Origin: Pedobacter sp. Bi126
GTDB lineage: Bacteria; Bacteroidota; Bacteroidia; Sphingobacteriales; Sphingobacteriaceae
Length of the DNA stretch: 64,000 bases
Reading direction: 5' to 3'
Assembly: GCF_918698245.1 (NCBI RefSeq)
Contig: NZ_CAKKMS010000001.1
Location: forward strand, 310,001-374,000
This document shows positions 35,840 to 46,500 of the stretch, in pieces. The first letter of the stretch is position 1. Every line of letters begins with the position of its first letter. A program made the position numbers and the translations under genes. The notes below the pieces were generated by a model. It did no database searches. It had not been told where the DNA came from and saw nothing but the letters and a program-made list of their open reading frames with translations.

Positions 35840-36658
35840 TTAAGGTTTTAAGTTAAAATAATTGCTTAAGAAAACGCTTTGAAATTTAATCGCATTGGCC
35901 CAATAATCCCAGTTGTGTACACCGGGTCTGGTGGTAAAATCATGAGGAATATTGTTATACAGGAGTTCATCATGCAAACGTACATTCATTTTATAGAAAA
36001 AATCTTCAGTACCACATTCAATGGCAATAGCAAGTGATCCTGGCTTAATGCGATAAATCATATCAATCACACTGTTCTCTTTCCAATGTTCTGGAAATTC
36101 ATCCTGTGTTCCCAATCTTTTCGAGATATTCCACCCATTTGGAAAAGGTTTAATATCTACACCCCCACTCATACTGCCCACGGCACCATAAACATCCTGA
36201 TGTTTAATGGCCAGGTATAGTGCGCCATGGCCCCCCATGCTCAAACCGGTAATGGCCCTACCCTTTTTTTCGGCTATGGTTTTATAATGTTCATCAATAT
36301 AACTTACCAGCTCTTTAGCCACGTAGGTTTCATATTTCCATGCAGGATCTACCGGACTATCGAAATACCAACTGGTTACATTACCATCAGGGCACACAAT
36401 AATAAACTGGTACTGATCGGCCAGATTTTTAATTCCCGGCACTTTTTTGGCCCATTCGGCATAGTTACCACCAGCACCATGGAGCAGGTAAACCACCGGA
36501 AAAGTTTTTCCAGTTTTATAGCTATCAGGCTTAATTACCACTGCTTTAATATTTTTGTTCATCGATTTGCTAAAGGTTAACGCAGTATCTACTTCCGCAG
36601 CACTTAAAACATGGCTAAACAAAAACAAACAGATGGCGATTAAAAAGCTATTTTTCAT
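35840..36658 (-). CDS. Secreted esterase of the alpha/beta-hydrolase (esterase D-like) family
   Basis: 272 residues with a signal peptide (1-20, SHVLSA). The oxyanion-hole segment is LLHGAGGNY and the nucleophile Ser140 is in GLSMGGHGA; the catalytic His is in VHNWDYW near the end. Relatives are feruloyl/acetyl-esterase domains of polysaccharide-degrading loci and trehalose mycolyl-type esterases. It probably removes acyl groups from glycans in the periplasm, by inference. It is divergent from the AI-2E permease gene. Confidence 0.85.
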   Translation of the reverse strand: MKNSFLIAICLFLFSHVLSAAEVDTALTFSKSMNKNIKAVVIKPDSYKTGKTFPVVYLLHGAGGNYAEWAKKVPGIKNLADQYQFIIVCPDGNVTSWYFDSPVDPAWKYETYVAKELVSYIDEHYKTIAEKKGRAITGLSMGGHGALYLAIKHQDVYGAVGSMSGGVDIKPFPNGWNISKRLGTQDEFPEHWKENSVIDMIYRIKPGSLAIAIECGTEDFFYKMNVRLHDELLYNNIPHDFTTRPGVHNWDYWANAIKFQSVFLSNYFNLKP

Positions 36659-36842
36659 GGGGAGTTTTTAATTATTATTATAATATGATGCTAAATTTAT
36701 AAAATAACCGGATATTGTTTGCTATTTCTGTGAATTGACACAAAAAAATAACCATGCCCTGTTCATCCATTCCTTAAACAGCTAAAAAACTTTAAAACAA
36801 TTTTAATACCTTTTGGTTGTTGAACGGTGAACCCATCTAAAA

Positions 36843-37937
36843 ATGCTTAAAACCTACCCTTTTTACATCAAAGCTCCTGTAATTCTTTTAGGATTAGTAA
36901 TTACAGTATTTATAATGAGTGTGTTGAGAGATATTCTTGTGCCACTTGCTTTCGCAGCCCTGATTGCGATATTACTCAACCCGCTTACCAATCGTTTTGA
37001 AAGAAAAATGCCTAAAATAGTAAGCATTATGCTCGCTATGATTATCGGGATTGTTGTCGTAATTGCCATACTCTATTTTCTATCCTCACAGGTTGCCCAC
37101 TTTTTCGACGATCTGGAAAGCATTAAACACAAATTATCGCAACTGTTAGAAGAAATCAGAACCTGGTTACAAACTACCTTTGGTATTTCCTCGCAAAAAC
37201 AGATGCAAATGGTTAACGATGCTGCAAACGGAAGTAAAGCTTTAATTGGCCAAACCTTAAGTGGCTTAATGGGCGTGCTCAGTGTTGTTTTTTTGATCCC
37301 CGTTTATACTTTTCTGATCTTGCTGTACAAAACATTGATCCTTAATTTTATTTATGAAGTGTTTTCGGAGGAGAACAAACAAAAAGTTGCCGAGATTTTA
37401 GGCGAAACGAAAGCAGCAATACAAAGTTATATTATCGGTTTATTGATCGAAACTTCAATTGTTGCGGTAATGAACTCCGCTGCCCTGCTGATCCTCGGTG
37501 TACAAAATGCCATTTTAATTGGTGTTATAGGGGCAATACTGAATCTGCTACCCTATATCGGCGGTATTATTGCCATAGCCTTACCGGTGTTAATGGCGAC
37601 TTTAACCATGGATGGTTTTACGACTCAATTATTAATTATAGGTGCCTATGCACTCATTCAGTTTATCGATAACAACATCCTTGTACCGCGCATCGTTTCG
37701 AGCAAGGTGCAGATCAACGCACTTATTTCTATCGTAATTGTATTAATGGGTGCTGCACTTTGGGGCATCCCCGGAATGTTCCTTTCCATTCCATTTATTG
37801 CAGTACTGAAAATCATCTTTGATCGGATTGATGGACTTAAACCCTGGGGGAAATTGCTTGGCGATAATATCCCGACTGAACACATGGGGCAGGTGAAAAG
37901 GTTTAGAAGAAAGAAAAAATTAGCTACAGACAATTAG
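36843..37937 (+). CDS. AI-2E family transporter (TqsA-like permease)
   Basis: 364 residues with about eight transmembrane segments; two N-terminal ones, a long soluble stretch (about 95-150), then a C-terminal bundle. Family motifs seen are PLAFAALIAILLNP, the GVIGAILNLLPYIGGIIAIALP segment, and VPRIVSSKVQINALISIV. Members export AI-2 or other small molecules or exchange Na+ for H+. The name does not prove AI-2 export. The reading frame is solitary. Confidence 0.9.
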   Translation: MLKTYPFYIKAPVILLGLVITVFIMSVLRDILVPLAFAALIAILLNPLTNRFERKMPKIVSIMLAMIIGIVVVIAILYFLSSQVAHFFDDLESIKHKLSQLLEEIRTWLQTTFGISSQKQMQMVNDAANGSKALIGQTLSGLMGVLSVVFLIPVYTFLILLYKTLILNFIYEVFSEENKQKVAEILGETKAAIQSYIIGLLIETSIVAVMNSAALLILGVQNAILIGVIGAILNLLPYIGGIIAIALPVLMATLTMDGFTTQLLIIGAYALIQFIDNNILVPRIVSSKVQINALISIVIVLMGAALWGIPGMFLSIPFIAVLKIIFDRIDGLKPWGKLLGDNIPTEHMGQVKRFRRKKKLATDN

Positions 37938-38811
37938 CTTTTTTCAACGCCCAGCCGATCATCTGAATACAGGCCATGCCACCTAGACCCGATTGAAGTG
38001 AGCAGCCCGATAGTTCATCGGGATAAAACGGAAAGCGGGAGGAAACCTAGATATGTTGTACTGGCACTGCTCTCCTACTAACTATGTTTTTTTTCTGAAA
38101 ATGAGCGTTTAGTAATAATCGGGAACAGCAGCCCCGTTATTCGCTATAGCTCCGATAAAGGATCGGAGGCTGCCGCTGCTACCGGGTTTAGAAACAAAGG
38201 CTCCTGCAAGTAAGCACCCAACCTAAAATAGTACCACCTAACGAGCCACCTAGACCCGATTGAAATGAGCATCCCGATAATTCATCGGGATAAAACGGAA
38301 AGCGGGAACAAACCTAATAGTTGCACCAAATTGCGCTCCTAATTAATATTGAACTCGTAATATCCTTAAACTACCCTTCGACTCCGCTACCATTGACGTT
38401 ATTTGGTAATTATTTATTAATCAGGGTTTTATTATTTATTCATTCCACCCAACTAGGCCATAGCACCATATCTTCGTTCTACTTAAATCCGGCCTAATAA
38501 ATTTTTCGGGTTCCACTGAACCAGCCACCCCACTTGCTTCGAAAGAAAAATTTTCAGCCGGTGTTTTTTGTTTCTTTTTGACAGCAAAAAGAAAGAGCCA
38601 ATCGGCGGCGGCGAGCCGAGGCAAGGTTGAGCCAAGGGGCAATAACCAAATATATACGTCATTCATATTGATTTTTATACAATAAATTACCCCTCAGGGT
38701 GACAATCCCTTAAAACCATACTCAAAAATAAAATCAATTCTGTTTACGCAAATTTCTTTAAGCCGTCCGATCAATTATAAATTTTATTACTTTTGGTTTC
38801 TTCTAATCAAC
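37938..38811. repeat. Intergenic region with REP-like repeats
   Basis: 874 bp without a gene. Two direct copies of a CCCGATTGAAnTGAGCA...CGGAAAGCGGGA element lie at 37986-38040 and 38268-38320. Between them is GCCCCGTTATTCGC...ACCGGGTTTA (38130-38195), related to 6797-6885. A further repeat-like stretch (38520-38640, GTTTCTTTTTGACAGCAAAA) is also unexplained; a 76-codon minus-strand frame across it is not convincing. Confidence 0.7.
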
Positions 38812-40005
38812 ATGAAACTAACCTCTTTTCTTTGCCTGACATTACTGTTTACGTCACTATTTTCCAAAAGCTTTGCGCAAAACAAGTTACAATCATCATC
38901 GTTTATCACTTTTAACGGTTACAGCCATACCGTAGCAGAAAAATTTAGAAAAAGCGAAGCGGTAACCGTTGCCTTTTTAGGCGGGTCGATTACCAATATG
39001 GAAGGCTGGCGTGGATTGGTAAGTAACTATTTAACCAAAACTTATCCGCAAACAAAATTCAGATTCATTAATGCGGGTATTCCATCATTGGGCAGTTTAC
39101 CACACGCGTTCCGCCTTCAGCGCGATGTACTCGACAGTGGAAAAATTGATCTCCTGTTTCTAGAATCGGCCGTTAACGACCATGTCAACAAAACCGCTGA
39201 ACAAACACAGCGCCGTGCTTTAGAAGGCATTATCAGACACACCTTAGCTAAAAATCCGAAAACGGATATCGTAATGATGGCTTTTGCAGATGAAGATAAA
39301 AATGATGATTTTAATAAAGGTAAAATCCCAACAGAAGTAAAAGTACACAGCGATTTGGCTGAGTATTATCACTTGCCATTTATTAACCTGGCTTTAGAAG
39401 TTGACAAACGTATTGCCAATGGCGAATTTACCTGGAAGAACGATTTTAAAGACCTGCATCCATCACCCTTTGGTCAACAACTTTATTTCAATACCATTAA
39501 AACTTATCTGGATGAAAATCAGAAAAATATCGACAAGAAAGCTTCTGCAGGCCTTCCTAAAATCATTGATAAATTTGCTTATACCAAAGGGCAATACCTT
39601 AGCATTAATAGCGCAGAAAACTTAAATACTTTTAGCATCAATAAAAACTGGAAGCCAACTGACGGGCTGGAAGGAAGACCTGGTTTTGTTAATATTCCAG
39701 TGCTCGAAAGCAATACCAGGAACAGTACCTTCGATCTGATTTTTAAAGGCAACGCTGTGGGGATTGCTATTTTATCAGGTCCGGATGCGGGTACACTTCA
39801 TTACCGCATAGATGACGGAGAAGAAAAAATGATCGATCTTTACACCCAATGGAGTTCAAGCCTGCATTTGCCATGGTACCTGCTACTGGGCGATCAACTG
39901 GCTAATCGAACGCATAAATTAAGTGTACGGATCAGCGATCAGCACAACTCAAATTCTACAGGTTATGCCTGTAGAATTGCTTACTTTTTAGTGAACTCGA
40001 ATTAA
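38812..40005 (+). CDS. Secreted SGNH/GDSL hydrolase
   Basis: 397 residues with a signal peptide (1-22). The SGNH block I is FLGGSITNMEGWRG with Ser59, block III is ESAVNDH with the Asn, and the catalytic Asp/His pair is in DLHPS. A C-terminal domain of about 150 residues follows (GRPGFVNIPVLESN). Likely a lipase/esterase acting on acetylated glycans in the periplasm. A TACTTTTG box about 25 bp before the start resembles a promoter -7 element. Confidence 0.85.
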   Translation: MKLTSFLCLTLLFTSLFSKSFAQNKLQSSSFITFNGYSHTVAEKFRKSEAVTVAFLGGSITNMEGWRGLVSNYLTKTYPQTKFRFINAGIPSLGSLPHAFRLQRDVLDSGKIDLLFLESAVNDHVNKTAEQTQRRALEGIIRHTLAKNPKTDIVMMAFADEDKNDDFNKGKIPTEVKVHSDLAEYYHLPFINLALEVDKRIANGEFTWKNDFKDLHPSPFGQQLYFNTIKTYLDENQKNIDKKASAGLPKIIDKFAYTKGQYLSINSAENLNTFSINKNWKPTDGLEGRPGFVNIPVLESNTRNSTFDLIFKGNAVGIAILSGPDAGTLHYRIDDGEEKMIDLYTQWSSSLHLPWYLLLGDQLANRTHKLSVRISDQHNSNSTGYACRIAYFLVNSN

Positions 40006-40036
40006 GATTTTTTAAAACAAGCGTTTATCAATATAT

Positions 40037-40147
40037 CGTCCCCGTTTGTAACGGGGATGGATGAGCGTAGCGATTTTATCGCCTTTATATTTCCTATCTC
40101 GCATTATAAATGCGAGTCTCGCTAATCCCCGTTGCAAACGGGGACGA
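40037..40147. repeat. REP-like palindromic element (CGTCCCCGTTTGTAACGGGG)
   Basis: CGTCCCCGTTTGTAACGGGG at the left end and CCCCGTTGCAAACGGGGACG at the right end are inverse copies, each itself palindromic. Between them is GGATGAGCGTAGCGATTTTA, then GCATTATAAATGCGAGTCTC. It has no ORF. Such paired palindromes resemble REP elements spread by RAYT/IS200-like transposases; none is in this window. Confidence 0.65.
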
Positions 40148-40281
40148 TGTCTGATACGACCTATCGAAAACAGATTTCTGATCTGCAAATAAGTTGTTAT
40201 ATATTTGCGCTGTACATAGAAAATCGATTTAGTTTAACCAAACAATATCAATTCTCATTTGCTTATATAAACAAAATCCTC

Positions 40282-40800
40282 ATGAAAAACATCAAATTAA
40301 TCATCCCAGCACTTTTAGTATTATTGTCTGCCTGCAGCGAGGCCACCAGAAACACCGCAAACAGTAAAAGCGAAAGCATGTCTCAAACTACTGCTAATAA
40401 AACCGACTCGCTTGAGGTTAAAATGAAAATAAATGGCAATGTAGCTGCCGGCGATCCACTATTGCTAAGGTTTGTAGTGTACAACAATACCGATAGTATA
40501 AAAACTTTCTGTATCTGGCATACACCTTTCGAGCCTTTAATGAGCAGTTATTTAAGCATTACCAACGAAAAAGGAGAAGAAGCACAGTATAAAGGTGCAA
40601 TGGCTAAAAGAGTAATGCCACCTCCTGCATCGAGTTATTCGAAGGTAAACCCGGGTGATAGCTTGGTTGCGAATGCCGATTTGCTTAAAGCCTACGACCT
40701 TAAAAAAGGATCAAGCTATAAGGCAGTTTACACAGGCGGAAATATGAGCGGCTTAGTATCCAAAGACACGGTAACCTTTATTTATACGGAACTGCACTAG
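40282..40800 (+). CDS. Hypothetical lipoprotein with a BsuPI/M35-propeptide-like beta domain
   Basis: 172 residues from the ATG at 40282, giving a clean lipoprotein signal (LLVLLSACSE, lipobox LSAC). An upstream frame continues 50 residues into the REP element and is rejected. The mature part is a beta sandwich (VAAGDPLLLRFVVYNNT, NPGDSLVANADLLKAYDLKKGSSY) similar to propeptide or inhibitor-like domains of metalloproteases. It may bind a protease or sense calcium-free substrates; function is not established. Confidence 0.65.
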   Translation: MKNIKLIIPALLVLLSACSEATRNTANSKSESMSQTTANKTDSLEVKMKINGNVAAGDPLLLRFVVYNNTDSIKTFCIWHTPFEPLMSSYLSITNEKGEEAQYKGAMAKRVMPPPASSYSKVNPGDSLVANADLLKAYDLKKGSSYKAVYTGGNMSGLVSKDTVTFIYTELH

Positions 40801-40871
40801 CATTCAACTCGGATTAAAGAATAAAATATTCGATAATTTTTAGTCATTTAGGCTTAGTTGGCCGTATGGGG

Positions 40872-40916
40872 ATGCACACAGGTATTTTAAATTAATTACC
40901 TGTGTGCATTCTTTTT
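40872..40916 (+). terminator. Intrinsic terminator after the lipoprotein gene
   Basis: GATGCACACAGGTA and TACCTGTGTGCATT pair perfectly around an AT-rich loop, followed by CTTTTTA. A strong bidirectional-looking stem. Confidence 0.85.
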
Positions 40917-41057
40917 ATCAATAGCTAACCATTTCCCTAATTGTAAAGCTTCGCTAAACAATACAATAGTGCATATTACCCCTTAATTTGTCGCATTTAC
41001 ACTTTCCGAGTTGTTAAAGTTCCTATAACTTTATTAAAAAATTAAACACCTTAAAAC

Positions 41058-41477
41058 ATGGAAAATAAAACATCAATCACCGTAGAAACGACAGTAAATG
41101 CACCTGTAGAAAAAGTTTGGGAATTTTGGAATAACCCGGATCACATTACCAAATGGGCCTTTGCCTCACCAGATTGGCATACCCCTTATTCAGAAAACGA
41201 TTTAAAAGTTGGTGGTAAATTTAAAAGCACTATGGCGGCAAAAGATGGCAGCATGAGTTTTGATTTCGGCGGAACCTATACCACGGTTGATCAGCATAAA
41301 AAAATCGAATATACCATGGAAGATGGCAGAACCGTAAGCATTATTTTTGACGCACTGAGCGAACAAACCAGGGTAACCGAAACTTTCGATGCCGAAGCTA
41401 CCAATCCGATCGAAATGCAACGTGGTGGCTGGCAGGCCATTCTGGATAATTTTAAAAGTTATACAGAACAATCATAA
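41058..41477 (+). CDS. SRPBCC/AHSA1 family protein
   Basis: 139 residues. It opens with TVNAPVEKVWEFWNNPDHITKWAFAS, the START-like (SRPBCC) fold beginning, and has GGTYTTVDQHKKIEYTMEDGR and the C-terminal helix GWQAILDNFKSYTE. These proteins bind hydrophobic ligands or assist Hsp90-like chaperones. It is alone and without a signal peptide. Confidence 0.88.
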   Translation: MENKTSITVETTVNAPVEKVWEFWNNPDHITKWAFASPDWHTPYSENDLKVGGKFKSTMAAKDGSMSFDFGGTYTTVDQHKKIEYTMEDGRTVSIIFDALSEQTRVTETFDAEATNPIEMQRGGWQAILDNFKSYTEQS

Positions 41478-42150
41478 ACACGTTGTTAATAACGTCTTGC
41501 AAGATAACAGGTTATAGACAGGCTATCATTGCAGATTCCAATAGAAAATCCGTCATTGCGAGGTACGAAGATAACCGAACGGAGTGAGCTCATGAATGCC
41601 TTTAAAAACAACGGCACAAATGAATAATCTTAAAGCGCTCACTACTAGCGATAGTTGTAAGATTGCTTTGTCGGCTGAAAAAGCCTCCTCGCAATGACGA
41701 TTCCTCATCGCCACATAGCACTAAAAATCCGCTGGCATTAATATTCATTTTTATGATGCAGCCTCTTGTTATTTTTAACCTGAGTTCGATAATTAAATAC
41801 TGATTTGATTATCTAAACTCAGGTTTGGGTTAAGTCGGTCGTCACCCTGAATTTATTTCAGGGTCTTTCCTGCCAAAAAAGATGCTGACCACGTAGTAGC
41901 TACAAGACAATTGAAAACACTATTCTACTTGTAAGACAAGTTCAGCATGACGATGAGGTTAGGAATAAACCTTGTGTTATAGTTATTTTTATAATTTAAT
42001 AATCGAACTCAGGTTTTTAGCAGCAGAAACTGTCCCTTTTTACGCCTTAAGTAACAATTCGATTATTATTTGATTCGCATAATTTTTGATTTGAACCGAA
42101 TACTTTGATATAGTGATCATAATTTACATTTGTCGTGTAAATTATACACT
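41478..42150. repeat. Intergenic region with palindromic element copy E carrying an insertion
   Basis: Copy E of the CGTCATTGCGAG palindrome spans 41551-41699, 149 bp rather than 95: about 50 extra bases (including CCGAACGGAGTGAGCTCATG) interrupt its left half. The inverted CACCCTGAATTTATTTCAGG repeat lies at 41842-41867 and a related CTTGTAAGACAAGTTCAGCATGACG stretch at about 41930. Otherwise AT-rich, no gene. Confidence 0.75.
42105..42132 (+). promoter_or_regulatory. Predicted promoter of the RND efflux operon
   Basis: TTG (42105-42107), 17 nt, then TACATTTG (42125-42132), a match to TAnnTTTG with slightly short spacing. Transcription would begin about 12 bp upstream of the tolC-like start codon. 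Confidence 0.5.
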
Positions 42151-43542
42151 ATGTCTCGTACATCTTTATTTTATTTTTCATTATTATTCTTTATCAGTTT
42201 ATCCATCGGCGTAAGTGCGCAAACGCTTAGCCTTAAACAAGCTGTTAACACTGCATTAAACAATTATGGCACCATTAAGGCCAAAGATAATTATGCCAAT
42301 GCATCAAAATCTTCTATCCAACAGGCCAAAAGAGAGTATTTACCGAACTTCAGTTTAAGTGCCCAACAGGATTATGGTACCATTAACGGCCAAAACGGAC
42401 CGCAATACGGACTTGGTGGTTTGGGAACGGCCTCATCTGGTCCTGCTCTAGATAAACAAAACTGGAATGCTGCATTTGGCGGGCTCTATCTGGCCAATGT
42501 AAACTGGGATTTCTTCACTTTTGGAAAAATCAGGGAACGCATTAAAATTGCCGATGCCGCTTATCAAAGAGACAAAAATGACCTGGAACAGGAAAAATTC
42601 CAGCAGGAGATCCGTGTTTCTGCCGCCTATTTAAACCTGCTGGCTGCACAAAGGTTAAGCAAATCACAACAGAAAAATCTCGATCGTGCTGTTACGTTTA
42701 AAAATACGGCCATCATCAGGGCTAAAAACGGTTTAATTGCAGGCGTAGATTCTTCTTTCGCAAAAGCCGAAGTTTCTAATGCCAAAATTGCACTAACAAA
42801 AGCTAAAGATTTAGAGCAGGAACAGGCCAACCGTTTGGGTGTGTTAATGGGATTAACTTCAACCTCATACGAGTTAGATACCGCCTCGATTACACGTATC
42901 CCTGGCAACCTGCTGGAAGATACAGTGATCAAAAGCGCACATCCACTATTAAAGTTTTACCAAAACCGTGTTGATGTTAGCCAGCAACAGGTTAATTATT
43001 TCAAAAAACTATACTACCCTACGTTTAGCTTATTCGGAGTAATGCAGGGCCGTGGTTCAGGTTTTAGTCCGGGTTATGCCTTAGATCAGACTGCTTATTC
43101 TACCAGTTATGCTGATGGTATAAACCCTACCCGCGGAAACTATTTGATTGGCATAGGAATGACCTGGAACCTGTCAACCTTACTTAAAAACCGCCCACAG
43201 GTACGTGCACAGGAATACATTAGCCAGGGCTTAAAGGAAGAATATAATCTGCTTGATCAGCAACTTAAAGCACAATTGGCACTTGCAGAAACTAAACTGA
43301 CCAACGCTTTGGCCAATTACCGAGAAGCACCTGTTCAGGTAAAAGCAGCATCTGATGCTTATCTGCAGAAAAATACGCTCTACAAAAACGGACTTACCAC
43401 GTTAGTAGATCTTACACAGGCCCTGTTTACGTTAAACAGAGCCGAAACCGATCGGGATATTGCCTTTACCAATGTTTGGCAAGCCTTATTGCTAAAATCG
43501 GCAGCACTCGGCAATTACGACATATTTATCAACGAATTTTAA
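42151..43542 (+). CDS. TolC family outer-membrane efflux protein
   Basis: 463 residues from ATG 42151 with a signal peptide (1-23, GVSAQ). The outer-membrane-factor repeat is seen twice: LKQAVNTALNNYGTIKAKDN with EIRVSAAYLNLLAAQ, and PLLKFYQNRVDVSQQQV with AETKLTNALANYREAPVQ. It forms the outer channel of a tripartite RND pump. The stop codon is 13 bp from the RND gene. Confidence 0.93.
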   Translation: MSRTSLFYFSLLFFISLSIGVSAQTLSLKQAVNTALNNYGTIKAKDNYANASKSSIQQAKREYLPNFSLSAQQDYGTINGQNGPQYGLGGLGTASSGPALDKQNWNAAFGGLYLANVNWDFFTFGKIRERIKIADAAYQRDKNDLEQEKFQQEIRVSAAYLNLLAAQRLSKSQQKNLDRAVTFKNTAIIRAKNGLIAGVDSSFAKAEVSNAKIALTKAKDLEQEQANRLGVLMGLTSTSYELDTASITRIPGNLLEDTVIKSAHPLLKFYQNRVDVSQQQVNYFKKLYYPTFSLFGVMQGRGSGFSPGYALDQTAYSTSYADGINPTRGNYLIGIGMTWNLSTLLKNRPQVRAQEYISQGLKEEYNLLDQQLKAQLALAETKLTNALANYREAPVQVKAASDAYLQKNTLYKNGLTTLVDLTQALFTLNRAETDRDIAFTNVWQALLLKSAALGNYDIFINEF

Positions 43543-43555
43543 TCTGGCTACATAA

Positions 43556-46500
43556 ATGAATTTAATCCGTTTCGCACTCCGCAAGCCCATATCCATCTTA
43601 GTTTTAGTAGCTGGATTGTTCTTTTTCGGTATTGGGGCCATCAATCAGATCAAGGTTGATATTCTTCCGCAGATGAACCTTCCGGTAATTTATATTGCGC
43701 ACCCTTTTGGTGGTTATACTCCCGACCAGATGGAGGCTTATTTTGGTAAACAGTACGTTAACATCCTGCTTTTTGCAAACGGTATTAAAAGCATCGAAAC
43801 CAAAAATACGCAAGGTTTAATGTTAATGAAGCTAACCTATTACGAGGGCACCAACATGGCCCAGGCAGCTGCAGAACTAAGTGCGCTATCTACAAGAGCG
43901 CAAGCTATTTTCCCGCCAGGTTCGCAACCGCCGTTCGTGATCCGTTTTGATGCTTCATCGCTTCCTGTTGGACAATTGGTATTAAGCAGCCCTATCCGCA
44001 CCAACAACGAATTACAGGATCTGGCCAATACTTATGTGCGTCCTAGTTTTTCAGCTATACCAGGTTTGCTCTCCCCTGCCCCTTTTGGAGGTAGTCCAAG
44101 AACGATAGAAATCAATGTAAATCCGTCACTTTTGCGCTCCCATAACCTAACGGTAGATCAAGTAGTAGAAGCCATCAGGCTAAATAACCAGACCGCACCT
44201 TCAGGAAATGTGAGGATAGGCGATAAAAACTATATCACACCAACCAATTACACCATTAGAAAGGTCAAAGATTTTGAGAACATTCCCTTATTTAAAGGTA
44301 GTGTGCAAAATTTGCAGCTCCGCGATGTAGCAACCGTTAAAGATGGAGCCGATTTAGTGGCCGGTTATGCTTTAATCAACGGCAAGCGCTCCGTATACTT
44401 AAGTATCGCTAAATCTGGGGATGCCTCTACCTGGGATGTGGTTAAAAACTTAAAGAAAAATCTACCGAACATCCAAAATACCTTACCAGAAGATGTTAAG
44501 CTTTCTTATGAGTTCGACCAATCTGTTTATGTAATCAACGCTGTAAAAAGTCTGATCAGTGAGGGCGCAATCGGTGCGATATTAACAGGTTTGATGGTTT
44601 TGCTTTTCCTGGGCGATAAACGTGCGGCATTGATTGTAATCCTCACCATTCCAACCTCTATTATTGCTGGTGTTTTGTTTCTAAAATTGTTCGGACAAAC
44701 AATCAATATCATGACGCTGAGCGGATTGGCTTTAGCCATTGGTATTCTGGTAGATGAATCGACTGTAACGATAGAAAACATCCACCAGCATTTTGATATG
44801 GGCAAACCCAAGGCCCTGGCCATTTGGGATGCCTGTAAGGAAATCGCTTTCCCTAAATTGTTAATCCTGTTTTGTATCCTTGCCGTATTTGCACCTGCCT
44901 TTACCATGACAGGGATTCCAGGGGCATTATTCTTACCCTTGGCATTGGCAATCGGCTTTTCGATGGTGGTTTCGTTCCTGTTATCACAAACTTTCGTACC
45001 AATTATGGCCAACTGGCTAATGGTTGCACACCCTAAAAAAGGCAGTGAACATCACCCGGGCATTACACAGGATGAAGCTGATTTTGCCGCAACTGGCATT
45101 ACACTCGAATCGGAAAAAGATACCTTGAACCAAAAAAGAGTACTGGTTGAACGTGAAGATTTTAGTGGCAATGGCAAAATTGGTTTTTTTGATCGGTTCC
45201 GGAACCGTTTTATGCGTTTCCTTGATCGGATACTGCCTTACCGAAAATCTGTCGTTTTGGTTTATTTGGTGGTAATTATCGGTTTAGCTGCCCTGTTACT
45301 GGCCAATATTGGTCGCGATGTTTTGCCGAGAGTTAATTCAAGTCAGTTTCAGTTGCGTTTACGTGCACCCGATGGAACACGTTTAGAACGTACCGAAGAA
45401 AAAGCGAATGTGGTTTTATCTGAGCTGAAAAAAATGGTCGGCGAAGAGCATATGGCCATCTCTTCTGTTTTTGTTGGCCAACACCCTGCCCAGTTTTCGG
45501 TAAACCCCATCTATCAGTTTATGGCAGGCCCACACGAAGCTGTTTTCCAGGTGAGTTTAAAAGATTTCGAGGAAGATATGGACGATTTTAAAGATCAGTT
45601 CAGGGAGAAAATCAAAAAAGTTCTGCCTGATGTTAAACTTTCTTTCGAACCGATAGAGCTAACGGATAAGGTTTTGAGCCAAGGCTCTCCTACTCCTGTT
45701 GAAGTGCGTATTGCAGGCAAAAACAAAAAGCTGAATGAAAAGTATGCCAATAAAATCCTCGCAGAACTGAAGGAAATACCTTACATGCGCGATGTTCAGC
45801 TCGCACAGCCCATTAAATATCCATCGTTGAATATCGATATCGACAGGACCCGTGCGGCACAGATCGGGGTAGATATGGCCGATATTTCTAGATCATTGAT
45901 TGCCTCAACTTCATCATCACGTTATACGGACAAAAATATCTGGTTAGATGAAAAATCGGCTTTGCCTTATAGTGTTCAGGTTCAGGTACCACTTAACCAA
46001 ATGACCAGTAAAGATGATATTGGAGAAATTCCGCTATTGAAAAATTCGGCGCGACCGGTTTTAAGTGATGTGGCAAAAATTACTCCTGATACAACGGCTG
46101 GCGAAAACGATAACATTGGTGCTATGCCTTTCCTATCGGTAACGGCAAACCTTTACCATATGGATCTGGGAGCAGCATCAAAAGATGTAGAAAAAGCCAT
46201 CAAAGACGTCGGCGAACTGCCAAGGGGATTAAATGTTACCGCAATAGGTTTAAGCAAAGTACTAACAGATACTTTAGACAGTTTACAATCTGGCTTATTT
46301 GTGGCCATTGTGGTAATTTTCTTGATGCTGGCCGCTAATTTCCAATCTTTTAAAGTTCCATTGGTTATTTTAGCCACTGTACCAGCAGTTATTTTAGGTT
46401 CACTATTGTTATTAACCATTACCGGATCAACCTTAAACCTGCAATCTTATATGGGGATTATCATGTCGGTCGGGGTATCTATCGCCAATGCGGTATTGCT

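Noticed and set aside
35752..35856. 34-codon hydrophobic plus-strand ORF (MTISLLIIFLGWITG...)
   Set aside because: It runs into the 3' end of the convergent esterase gene and has no supporting promoter or conservation evidence.
38436..38666. 76-codon minus-strand frame in the 37.9-38.8 kb gap
   Set aside because: Low-complexity, repeat-like DNA with no recognisable protein pattern.
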